Assembly: GCF_009674765.1 (NCBI RefSeq)
Contig: NZ_WKKF01000002.1
Coordinates: forward strand, 806,001-870,000
Direction: 5' to 3'
Length of the DNA: 64,000 nucleotides
Source of the DNA: Metabacillus idriensis
Lineage (GTDB): Bacteria > Bacillota > Bacilli > Bacillales > Bacillaceae
Below are positions 26,704-33,374 of this stretch, piece by piece. Made by a program: the position numbers and the translations under genes. Within the stretch, counting starts at the first letter, position 1, and each line of letters begins with the position of its first letter. The notes beneath the pieces are model-generated. The model saw nothing but the letters and a program-made list of their open reading frames with translations. It made no database searches and was not told the DNA's origin.

Positions 26704-27313
26704 TTATGAGACTCTCCTTAGCTGCTACTTGGCAATTTAATTTAGAAAGAATTTCCTTGGTTTCATCAGAGTAATTTTCAGGATTTACCTTAGGATACAT
26801 AGATTCCATATATCTTCTGTGCTCTTCATCCATCTTCGCCTGTAATATTTGATTTCGGAACATAACTAATCTTCTTTCAGCAAACTCCTGAGTGACATTA
26901 AAAGTCTCTGCAATAAAGGGGATGCCGGCTTGCACATTCAAAAAATCATTTATTTCATAATTCATTAGCATGAAAGTAGGTACGCAAAAATGGTACATAA
27001 AATTATTGGCTTGACTCTCTTGCAAATCCCTAAAACTTCTTCCCAGCGCATGCTGCTTACCAACATGTTTAACAACATGACCCAATTCATGACCGAAGTC
27101 TTGCCACATTCCTGCAAATGATAAATTTTCATTTAGAATGATACTATACAGTCCGTTGATACATTGCATTTCACTGTTTTGATCTCTGTAATGGATCCAG
27201 ATATCAAATGCTTCAGCAATGGAATACATGTTAATTTCTTCGGGAGCATTAATTGAAAGTTTTATATACAATTTTTGTACATCTTCTTCTAAAATAGTCT
27301 TTTGGTATTTCAT
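26666..27313 (-). CDS. ImmA/IrrE-family metallopeptidase
   Basis: 215 residues with the zinc-peptidase motif HELGHVVKH (HExxH, about residues 71-79). ImmA-type enzymes of ICEBs1 and phages cleave CI-like repressors when the SOS response or another signal is on, switching on excision. GAGGGG precedes the ATG. Here the gene lies in the lysogeny block but is separated from the CI-like gene by two cargo genes, and the repressor has no obvious matching cleavage domain, so the target is unproven. Confidence 0.8.
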   Translation of the reverse strand: MKYQKTILEEDVQKLYIKLSINAPEEINMYSIAEAFDIWIHYRDQNSEMQCINGLYSIILNENLSFAGMWQDFGHELGHVVKHVGKQHALGRSFRDLQESQANNFMYHFCVPTFMLMNYEINDFLNVQAGIPFIAETFNVTQEFAERRLVMFRNQILQAKMDEEHRRYMESMYPKVNPENYSDETKEILSKLNCQVAAKESLINAYTENILRSCK

Positions 27314-27420
27314 AATTACCCCTCAAAACGAATATATGTTCTATTTTCTGATGAAAAGAAAAGCCCTGTAGGAGAGCTAATACTGGTTTATATCAATCTG
27401 TTTTGTCCTATGAATTAAAT

Positions 27421-28650
27421 TTATCTAATACTTCTAAAAAAAATATCAATGTCGTCAACCTTTGATACGAGATTAGGAATATCCCTAAAAGAAAGATTAG
27501 TCATGCAACTTTTTAGAAAATATGTTTTTTCATTAGTGTTTTTGTTTAGTCGGGATCCTAATCTTGCATTAATAAAACCTGATTCAACTACTATAGGATT
27601 TTCTTCAAGAAATTTTGCAATTTCATTTGATTTCACTGTGTATAAAGTAGTATCCTGTTTTTCGTTGTAATATTGACCGATTAAGTAACCTACAATTGCA
27701 TTTCCTTGAATGAGAACTGAAGATACGAAGAAATCACTTAAAGGATTGCCTCTCTCTACTGAATATCTTGATGGCTGCATCTTTAATAATTTTTTATAAG
27801 ACTCGGTATTTGGCAAAACAACCTTAACACCTTCAAATTCTTCAAAAGTACCTAATGATGCTATTTCTTCTGGAGAGTAATATACTCTTTTATCTTCTTG
27901 TTGTAATTCTTCAATGTCAGTAGCAACTTCTTCAATCATTTGATAGTGCATTGCACCATCAAATTTTTCACTAATAATTTCGGTTAATGCTTCTTGAATA
28001 CATTTTTGAACCAATGGCCTAGCAGTATTAATAAATTGTTGAGTCACTTTAAATTTAAATCTTTCTTTAATTACAAATTTAATAAAGTCGTCATTCGGAC
28101 TTTCGAATATTTCCTTTATTACCGATTTAAAAGACTGAGAATACATAAGTGATTCAGCAAGAGATTTTATACTTTCATAGTCATAAAGGTTTTTAGAGAA
28201 TTTGATTAAATGATTGAAATCATCTTCACTATAGTTAGCTATATTAAATATCAAAAAAGGATTGGAATCCATTATGTTGGTGTTATTTAAATCAGTAAAG
28301 AAATGAAATTCAACGCCATTTGTTAGGATACCTAAGCGCACATTTGGGAACGTACTAAAGTATCTACTTAACTGTGGAGCGCTTTTGTTAATTTTGCTGT
28401 TCACTGGTTTTGCTTCAACGAAAATTTTGGGTTCTCCATTTATTGAAATAGCGTAGTCCACTTTTTCATTCTTTTTATGAAAATCTGCGGTGAATTCTGG
28501 GGTAACTTCTTGGGGGCTATAAGTGTCGTAACCTAATCCTCTAAGTAAAGGTAAAATTAAAAACTGCTTTGTTGATTCTTCATTTTTAATTAAATCTTTA
28601 TTTTGGATTACAACTTTGTTTAGCATTTCTAAGGTTTCCTTAAGATTCAT
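27421..28650 (-). CDS. stand-alone HsdR-N-like nuclease-domain protein
   Basis: 409 residues from ATG 28650 (GGAG 9 bases upstream). The N-terminal 150 residues resemble the type I restriction HsdR N-terminal domain: a conserved LRGLGYD, then VDYAISINGEPKIFVEAKP, which contains the D...ExK core of PD-(D/E)XK nucleases. There is no helicase domain, and no HsdM or HsdS gene nearby. The C-terminal half is not recognised. Such solitary proteins occur in prophages and are suspected of host defence or superinfection exclusion; that role is an inference. Confidence 0.75.
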   Translation of the reverse strand: MNLKETLEMLNKVVIQNKDLIKNEESTKQFLILPLLRGLGYDTYSPQEVTPEFTADFHKKNEKVDYAISINGEPKIFVEAKPVNSKINKSAPQLSRYFSTFPNVRLGILTNGVEFHFFTDLNNTNIMDSNPFLIFNIANYSEDDFNHLIKFSKNLYDYESIKSLAESLMYSQSFKSVIKEIFESPNDDFIKFVIKERFKFKVTQQFINTARPLVQKCIQEALTEIISEKFDGAMHYQMIEEVATDIEELQQEDKRVYYSPEEIASLGTFEEFEGVKVVLPNTESYKKLLKMQPSRYSVERGNPLSDFFVSSVLIQGNAIVGYLIGQYYNEKQDTTLYTVKSNEIAKFLEENPIVVESGFINARLGSRLNKNTNEKTYFLKSCMTNLSFRDIPNLVSKVDDIDIFFRSIR

Positions 28651-28683
28651 ATTCACACACTCCGGTAACATTAATGTATAAAT

Positions 28684-29241
28684 TTAGATACCTAATAATT
28701 GTTTTTTCTTGGCTGCAAATTCATCCTCAGTTAAAAGTCCTTCATCTTTTAGTGCAGAATATTTTCTAATCTCTTCAATAATTTTTTCAGTGGACTTCTG
28801 TGTGGTTTTCGTTGAAGTAGTTGTGACAGCAGAATTTTTATTTGTCATCTTTCTAATAGAAGTAATAAATTTTTCATGATCCCCTTCAGCTATACCAGCA
28901 ACTATAAATGATTCAGTTGAAGTCGATATAGTCACATTGAATCCTAAGAACTTCTTTGCTAAAGATATATGTCTAATATCAACAAAATTCCATGCTAGCA
29001 TTTTATATTTATATTTTTTAACTGCTATAAACAAAAGTCTACGATTTGTCACTAATAGCAGACCTTCAATTTTCAAACTCTTTGTATTTAAAGTTCCAAA
29101 AACGATTTCATTGATAACTTCATTAGTCTTAGCTGTATAAGCATGAGCTACATAGTATGTATCTTTAAAAGCAGATGAAGCTTTTCTTTTTTTACCGGAT
29201 ATACTGTTAAATACATCTTCATTACGAAAATTAAAAGCCAA
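28684..29241 (-). CDS. PH-like and SHOCT domain protein
   Basis: 185 residues. The N-terminal 125 residues look like a bacterial PH domain (a series of strands including LLLVTNRRLLFIAVKK and the helix DHEKFITSIRKM). A Thr/Ser linker follows, then a C-terminal SHOCT motif (IRKYSALKDEGLLTEDEF, about 160-177). SHOCT segments are short oligomerisation modules. Start uncertain: TTG 29241 lies 5 bases after GGGGGA; a GTG at 29256 has no ribosome site. Same strand and just upstream of the nuclease-like gene, so probably part of the same cargo transcript. Confidence 0.75.
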   Translation of the reverse strand: MAFNFRNEDVFNSISGKKRKASSAFKDTYYVAHAYTAKTNEVINEIVFGTLNTKSLKIEGLLLVTNRRLLFIAVKKYKYKMLAWNFVDIRHISLAKKFLGFNVTISTSTESFIVAGIAEGDHEKFITSIRKMTNKNSAVTTTSTKTTQKSTEKIIEEIRKYSALKDEGLLTEDEFAAKKKQLLGI

Positions 29242-29262
29242 ATGAATCCCCCACACAATTCA

Positions 29263-29622
29263 TTATTTTCTTCTATTTTGTTTATCTCCAGGCTTTCGCC
29301 CTTTTTCTTGTTCAAGTAACCAAGCAATAGCATCCATAGCTTTTTCTTTTGACATATCACCATCGCGAGCAGCAATTTGCATATCGGGATCATTCAGTAA
29401 TTTTTCTGCCTGAGTTCTGAAGTCTTCCCCTTTTAATAAGTAATCAGTTGATACTTCAAAAAAGTCTGCAATCTTGATCAAGGTATCGTAATCAGGCTTT
29501 CTTTCGTTTCTTTCATACATCCCTATCGTGCTTTCGCTAAGATCAAAAACCTTTCCAAACTCTTTTTGTGATTTATTAATTTCTTTTCTTAATTCTTTTA
29601 ATCTATCCCCAAATGTTTTCAT
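29263..29622 (-). CDS. CI-like prophage repressor (XRE family)
   Basis: 119 residues. N-terminal helix-turn-helix (about 1-60, with KSQKEFGKVFDLSESTIGMYE), then a short C-terminal region without a LexA-type peptidase. AGGTGATG precedes the ATG at 29622. It is divergent from the Cro-like gene across a 130-base region with four 13-bp palindromes that are its probable operators. It should hold the lytic early genes off in the lysogen and is a likely target of the antirepressor or the ImmA-like peptidase. Confidence 0.85.
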   Translation of the reverse strand: MKTFGDRLKELRKEINKSQKEFGKVFDLSESTIGMYERNERKPDYDTLIKIADFFEVSTDYLLKGEDFRTQAEKLLNDPDMQIAARDGDMSKEKAMDAIAWLLEQEKGRKPGDKQNRRK

Positions 29623-29645
29623 ATTCATCACCTATATAAATAATA

Positions 29646-29739
29646 ACACGTAATGTGTTTAATGAATAACTTCCGCACGAAATGTGTTGACAACACATAG
29701 TGTGTGGTTTATCATAAAGGTATACCACACATTATGTGC
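29646..29739. promoter_or_regulatory. four 13-bp operator palindromes of the immunity switch
   Basis: Copies at 29646-29658, 29675-29687, 29693-29705 and 29727-29739. Each has outer arms ACAC or GCAC and GTGT or GTGC around a 5-base centre. Centre-to-centre distances are 29, 18 and 34 bp. The third sits inside the Cro-side promoter spacer. They occur only in the divergent CI/Cro region. Confidence 0.8.
29687..29715 (+). promoter_or_regulatory. early lytic promoter (PR-like)
   Basis: TTGACA (29687-29692), 17-bp spacer, TATCAT (29710-29715). It overlaps operators 2 and 3, so bound repressor would block it. It drives the Cro-like gene and probably the following early genes. Confidence 0.75.
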
Positions 29740-29754
29740 GGAGGAGGTTGTACA

Positions 29755-29988
29755 TTGGACAAAATTTTAATAGGTAAAAAGTTATTAGAATTGCGAGGTG
29801 ATGAGTCAAGAGAAGAGGTATCTTCGGCAATCAAAATAAGTGTAAGTGCTTTGCAAATGTATGAGAATGGTCAACGAATTCCACGTGATGAAATCAAAGT
29901 AAAACTAGCAGAGTATTACCAAACAACTGTACAAGAAATTTTTTTTGAACAACAACAGCACATATCGTGCGGTGTGAATTCAGCCTAG
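29755..29988 (+). CDS. Cro-like XRE regulator
   Basis: 77 residues from TTG 29755, 7 bases after AGGAGG (an upstream frame from 29704 runs through operators 3 and 4 and is rejected). Helix-turn-helix at about 15-55 (SREEVSSAIKISVSALQMYE). First gene of the rightward transcript and divergent from the CI-like gene, hence the Cro-like role. TTG start with a strong ribosome site. Confidence 0.8.
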   Translation: MDKILIGKKLLELRGDESREEVSSAIKISVSALQMYENGQRIPRDEIKVKLAEYYQTTVQEIFFEQQQHISCGVNSA

Positions 29989-29999
29989 GAGGCGATCAA

Positions 30000-30182
30000 G
30001 TGAAATCAATTGATGTTTGGGTATGCCCTTTTTGCGAAAGGCAAACAAGTTATACAAATAATTGCCGGGTCTGTAAAGCTGTAATAGTAAAAATGAAGGT
30101 AGAAGTTCCTGAATTGTCAGCTGCTGAAATTAAAGTAGCGCAACAGTACAGACAGGAACATCGACCACAAAAAATTAGATGA
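30000..30182 (+). CDS. small zinc-ribbon protein
   Basis: 60 residues from GTG 30000 with AGGAGG 7 bases upstream. Two CxxC knuckles (CPFC near residue 9, CRVC near 22) make a zinc ribbon; the rest is Lys/Glu rich. Unknown function. It follows the Cro-like gene by 11 bp and its end overlaps the antisense Cas2-like gene by 8 bp. Confidence 0.7.
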   Translation: MKSIDVWVCPFCERQTSYTNNCRVCKAVIVKMKVEVPELSAAEIKVAQQYRQEHRPQKIR

Positions 30183-30453
30183 ATTGTTGAGATTTTAAAA
30201 ATCTGTTCAGTAAATCATCTTTATTAGAACTACCTGTAAAATCTTTTTCTAATTTAGTGATGATCCATTCATCACTGCTATCAGCATTGTATGTAATGTG
30301 GGTGTGTAATTCTTGCTCAGTAAGATCGGTTGATAAGAAAGTAGCTGATTTTTGTACCTGCAAAGCTTCTCCTAAAGTATTTAGAAAGTTATGCATTGCT
30401 TCATTGTCTCTGGCAGGAGAAATGAGGTCATACGTAACTAAATATATCGGCAT
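30175..30453 (-). CDS. Cas2-like ferredoxin-fold protein, solitary
   Basis: 92 residues beginning MPIYLVTYDLISPARDNEAM. The hydrophobic strand ending in Y-D, followed by a helix and a later SDEWIITKL strand, resembles the Cas2/VapD-like ferredoxin fold of small stand-alone proteins. There is no cas1, no repeat array and no toxin partner nearby. AGAAGGAGG 7 bases before the ATG shows it is a real gene. It is on the minus strand inside the plus-strand early operon, so it is likely expressed separately, perhaps in the lysogen. Confidence 0.65.
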   Translation of the reverse strand: MPIYLVTYDLISPARDNEAMHNFLNTLGEALQVQKSATFLSTDLTEQELHTHITYNADSSDEWIITKLEKDFTGSSNKDDLLNRFLKSQQFI

Positions 30454-30527
30454 AGTTTACACCTCCTTCTAATTAATTATTTCGGTAAGGGAGTTAAGTA
30501 AACCTGCTAAAAAGGAGTGACACCAAG

Positions 30528-30671
30528 GTGAACATCAGTGAATTACTCCGTCAGTCTGAATTAAGAACAAACATTTTAACCATTGCTAATGATCTGTTAA
30601 GCGATGAAAACTACTCAAAAGAAGAAGCTGCATCTCAACTTCTTGAGATGCTTGAAAAACATAATTTATAA
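30528..30671 (+). CDS. short helical hypothetical protein
   Basis: 47 residues from GTG 30528, following AAAAAGGAGTG. Amphipathic helices (SELLRQSELRTNILTIANDL), acidic, no cysteine. The clean frame and ribosome site support it; function unknown. It lies just before a 200-base spacer leading to the Xis-like gene. Confidence 0.5.
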   Translation: MNISELLRQSELRTNILTIANDLLSDENYSKEEAASQLLEMLEKHNL

Positions 30672-30872
30672 AAAATGCTTGACATGAGTTTGTTGGGGAA
30701 TTTCCATATTATCTATTTTTTTGAAAGAATATGAAATTAAGTGAAACGAAAATTCTTGGTTTTGGAGATTTGTCCATTTCAATTTGCTGTAGCTGTAACT
30801 TTTTGAATCATTACGGTTACTCAACTGGGAAATACTCAATTTCTATAATAAAAAGACAAGGAGGTAACTAGC

Positions 30873-31193
30873 ATGGAACCTACACTAGATGAACTCGAAA
30901 AAGCTATTACTGGTCTTAAGCTACAAGCAATTATTCAAAAAGCTTATGAGCAAGGTGTTGAAGACGGTCGAAGTAAGTTTTCTATTCCTTTGATTCTAAC
31001 TCGAACTGAAGCCATGGATTTCTTAAAGTGTGGTGCTACCTTAATGGCAGAACTCATGAGCAGGCCAGACTTTCCAGTCAATAGAGAGTTTGGTGTAAAA
31101 ATCCCTACTCATCTTTTAATGAAATGGATTGAAAAGAACACTCAATGGGTTGAAGATCACACTTCTTATTTCGAAAAGGAGGCAATCGGGTGA
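30873..31193 (+). CDS. excisionase-like DNA-binding protein
   Basis: 106 residues. A coiled N-terminus (about 1-35) and a winged-helix/excisionase-like segment, LTRTEAMDFLKCGATLMAEL and RPDFPVNREFGVKIP (about 46-82). Such proteins act as Xis or as regulators in Bacillus prophages. AAGGAGG precedes the ATG by 9 bases. Its stop overlaps the antirepressor start (GGGTGA), so the two are coupled. Confidence 0.7.
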   Translation: MEPTLDELEKAITGLKLQAIIQKAYEQGVEDGRSKFSIPLILTRTEAMDFLKCGATLMAELMSRPDFPVNREFGVKIPTHLLMKWIEKNTQWVEDHTSYFEKEAIG

Positions 31194-31942
31194 ACGAACT
31201 TCAAAGGTTATTCGAATTTAAAGGTCAGCAGCTGAGAATGGTGATTCACAATGACGAGCCGTGGTTTGTAGCAAAAGATGTTTGCGATATTTTAGAAATC
31301 AAAAATGTAACTCAAGCAATTCAACGTTTGGATGAAGATGAACGGTCTATGTTCAACATAGGTCGTCAGGGTAACGTGAACATTGTTAATGAATCTGGTC
31401 TGTATGAATTGATTTTTGCAAGTCGCAAACTCGAAGCAAAAATGTTTAAAAAATGGGTGAAGCAAGAAGTACTACCGTCAATTAGAAAACATGGTGCTTA
31501 TATGACAACTCAAACAATTGAAAAGGTTATTACTAGTCCTGACTTCTTGATCCAATTGGCTACTAACCTTAAACAGGAACAAGAAGCTAGAAAACTCGCA
31601 GAAACTAAATTAGTTAAGCTACAGCCACTCGTTAACTTCGCAGAGACTTGTATGGCAACGGAAAAATCACTCTTAGTTAGAGAGCTGGCAAAACTGATTT
31701 CCAAAGAAGGAATCCTAATTGGCGAAAGACGCTTATATCAAAAGCTTCGAGAATGGAAATTGATTTTCCAAAACAGAAATGAGCCTTATCAAGAATACGT
31801 TGATCGTGAATACTTCACCATATCTCAAGGAGTCAGAACTAGCTCCAGTGGTTCTCATACCTGGTTAACTATGAGGATTACACCTAAAGGCCAAATGTAT
31901 ATCATTGATCGTTTGAAAAAAGAGAACAATAAAGTTTCATAG
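31190..31942 (+). CDS. phage antirepressor (BRO-N and KilAC domains)
   Basis: 250 residues from GTG 31190. The BRO-N domain (about 1-100) has EPWFVAKDVCDILEIKN and the typical ESGLYELIFASRKLEAKMFK; the C-terminal KilAC-type domain (about 130-240) has LVRELAKLISKEGILIGERR. Antirepressors of this type inactivate CI-like repressors or regulate early genes. Coupled to the Xis-like gene. Confidence 0.88.
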   Translation: MNELQRLFEFKGQQLRMVIHNDEPWFVAKDVCDILEIKNVTQAIQRLDEDERSMFNIGRQGNVNIVNESGLYELIFASRKLEAKMFKKWVKQEVLPSIRKHGAYMTTQTIEKVITSPDFLIQLATNLKQEQEARKLAETKLVKLQPLVNFAETCMATEKSLLVRELAKLISKEGILIGERRLYQKLREWKLIFQNRNEPYQEYVDREYFTISQGVRTSSSGSHTWLTMRITPKGQMYIIDRLKKENNKVS

Positions 31943-32015
31943 TTTGTTAATGGAATAAGTTTCTACTATATAAAAATATTACCAATAAAAGTTGAATATA
32001 TCAGGAGGCGAAAAT

Positions 32016-32582
32016 ATGTCGAACAAACCATACTCAATCCACAATCTAAATGTGGAGATGAGGGACATGAGAATAAAAACCGAGTTTAGTCAATCTGCAC
32101 TTGGAAATATCATTGGACGTACTCAGAAACAAATGAGCGAAATTGAAAACGGTTATGTGGATCCTTCACCTGAACTCGCAATCAAATGGTTTACCGCATT
32201 AGGAGCTCATGAACATGTTGATATGGTGCATTACATATTTGATTTACACCCCCTAGCAACGGCACCGATTGACCCACGACTAAACGACAATCTTGGTCGC
32301 GGAATAATAAACCTTAGACACCAAATTTACGATGCTTTAGAAGCTATTAAAAATATTGAATATTGGATATCGGAATTAAGACCAGGAGTCATTGCTGACG
32401 TTCCTATGAAGGATTTTAAAGAGCTATATGATCTATGCCCAGGTACGAAGACGGTTACTTATGCACTTAATAGAGAATTTGGAGTTGATTTAAAGTTGCT
32501 TGCAGATAACTGGAATGTAAAATCTATTTCCACCAGAGTTGCAATGCCTAGATATGAAGATAGAAAAGCCTTAATGGCTTAA
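32016..32582 (+). CDS. XRE-family regulator with C-terminal helical domain
   Basis: 188 residues from ATG 32016, after AGGAGGCG; the frame opening at 31992 is longer than needed. Helix-turn-helix at about 15-60 (FSQSALGNIIGRTQKQMSEIENG). The C-terminal 120 residues are not recognised. A second regulator in the early region, perhaps controlling replication genes. Confidence 0.75.
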   Translation: MSNKPYSIHNLNVEMRDMRIKTEFSQSALGNIIGRTQKQMSEIENGYVDPSPELAIKWFTALGAHEHVDMVHYIFDLHPLATAPIDPRLNDNLGRGIINLRHQIYDALEAIKNIEYWISELRPGVIADVPMKDFKELYDLCPGTKTVTYALNREFGVDLKLLADNWNVKSISTRVAMPRYEDRKALMA

Positions 32583-32593
32583 TAGGAGGGATT

Positions 32594-32737
32594 ATGTTGA
32601 GCGATTTGATTTTCTTATTAGTGGCTTCAGGAATGATATTTATAGCGCTAGGAATTGGGTTCATGTTGGGGTCCATGGGTTTTATTTTCGACATGATGAA
32701 GAAGGATAAAGAATTTAATAACTTGCAAAAAAAATGA
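32594..32737 (+). CDS. 47-residue single-helix membrane peptide
   Basis: ATG 32594 after AGGAGGG. One long hydrophobic helix (about 5-33) with glycines and methionines, then a Lys-rich tail (MMKKDKEFNNLQKK). Unknown; early phage membrane peptides sometimes modify the host envelope, but nothing here proves that. Confidence 0.6.
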   Translation: MLSDLIFLLVASGMIFIALGIGFMLGSMGFIFDMMKKDKEFNNLQKK

Positions 32738-32821
32738 GCAGCAAGCTCTTGGAAAGCTTACTACTCAACGGGTTGAAAATTAATTGGTTGGAGCTTTATT
32801 TTATCACATTTTAGTATGTGA

Positions 32822-32906
32822 GACAAGAACCTTTGTTCTTGTCGTGATGGCTAAGAATAGCGCATTGTTTCCATTCCCCCGCCAAAAAATGATTCTTAGC
32901 TGTCAC
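32822..32906 (+). other. two hairpins upstream of the 32944 gene
   Basis: GACAAGAAC/GTTCTTGTC (32822-32843) is immediately followed by a 15-base arm GTGATGGCTAAGAAT (32844-32858) that pairs, with two mismatches, with ATTCTTAGCTGTCAC (32892-32906). A T-run typical of terminators is absent. This could be a structured leader or a DNA-level site. Confidence 0.5.
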
Positions 32907-32943
32907 GATGCGAATGAAACAGCATCAGAATGGCGGTGAAAAA

Positions 32944-33150
32944 ATGAAGGATATTCAAAAAATTAAAGATCTTCGCGATGAAGCTTGGGGACTTGCATAT
33001 GATTTGGAAATAAATTCATCTAAAGAAGAGAAAGAAATCTTGTCTGATTTATCCAATGATATCAATAAATCCATTGTCAGAATTAACGATTATAAAAAAA
33101 TTGAAAAAAGCCCACTGGCAAAAGTGAGCTTTAAGGAATCCACAATTTAA
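32944..33150 (+). CDS. small charged early protein
   Basis: 68 residues from ATG 32944 (GGCGGTG upstream; an in-frame start at 32908 is less likely). Highly charged helices with many Lys and Glu, no motif. Its end overlaps a hairpin (33133-33181, an 11-bp stem AAGGAATCCAC with GTGGATTCCCTT). Function unknown. Confidence 0.6.
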   Translation: MKDIQKIKDLRDEAWGLAYDLEINSSKEEKEILSDLSNDINKSIVRINDYKKIEKSPLAKVSFKESTI

Positions 33151-33206
33151 TTTACTTGCTTTCATTTTAGTGGATTCCCTTCAAAAAATCAAATGGAGGA
33201 ATAAAC

Positions 33207-33374
33207 ATGATTGAAACAATGTTTAGCGGTAAAAAGTTTGATCAGCAGCGTCTCACTAAAGCAGGCGGTCAAATCACAATTAAACCTAATGGTATGCCAG
33301 TATTTCAGTTTAAATCCAAAGAACAATTTTTGAAGTATAACGAACTGGGAAAACGCAAGGAGGTATCTGCATGA
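33207..33374 (+). CDS. 55-residue hypothetical, coupled to the SbcC-like gene
   Basis: ATG 33207 with GGAGGA 6 bases upstream. Basic protein without a recognised motif (MIETMFSGKKFDQQRL). The last 4 bases overlap the start of the SbcC-like ATPase gene (ATGA), which also has GGAGG inside this gene's end, so it forms the head of the recombination module. Confidence 0.65.
   Translation: MIETMFSGKKFDQQRLTKAGGQITIKPNGMPVFQFKSKEQFLKYNELGKRKEVSA

Noticed and set aside
30672-30872. TTGACA at 30679-30684 as a second early promoter
   Set aside because: No acceptable -10 at 16-18 bp; kept out of the feature list. The stretch otherwise shows nothing I can support.
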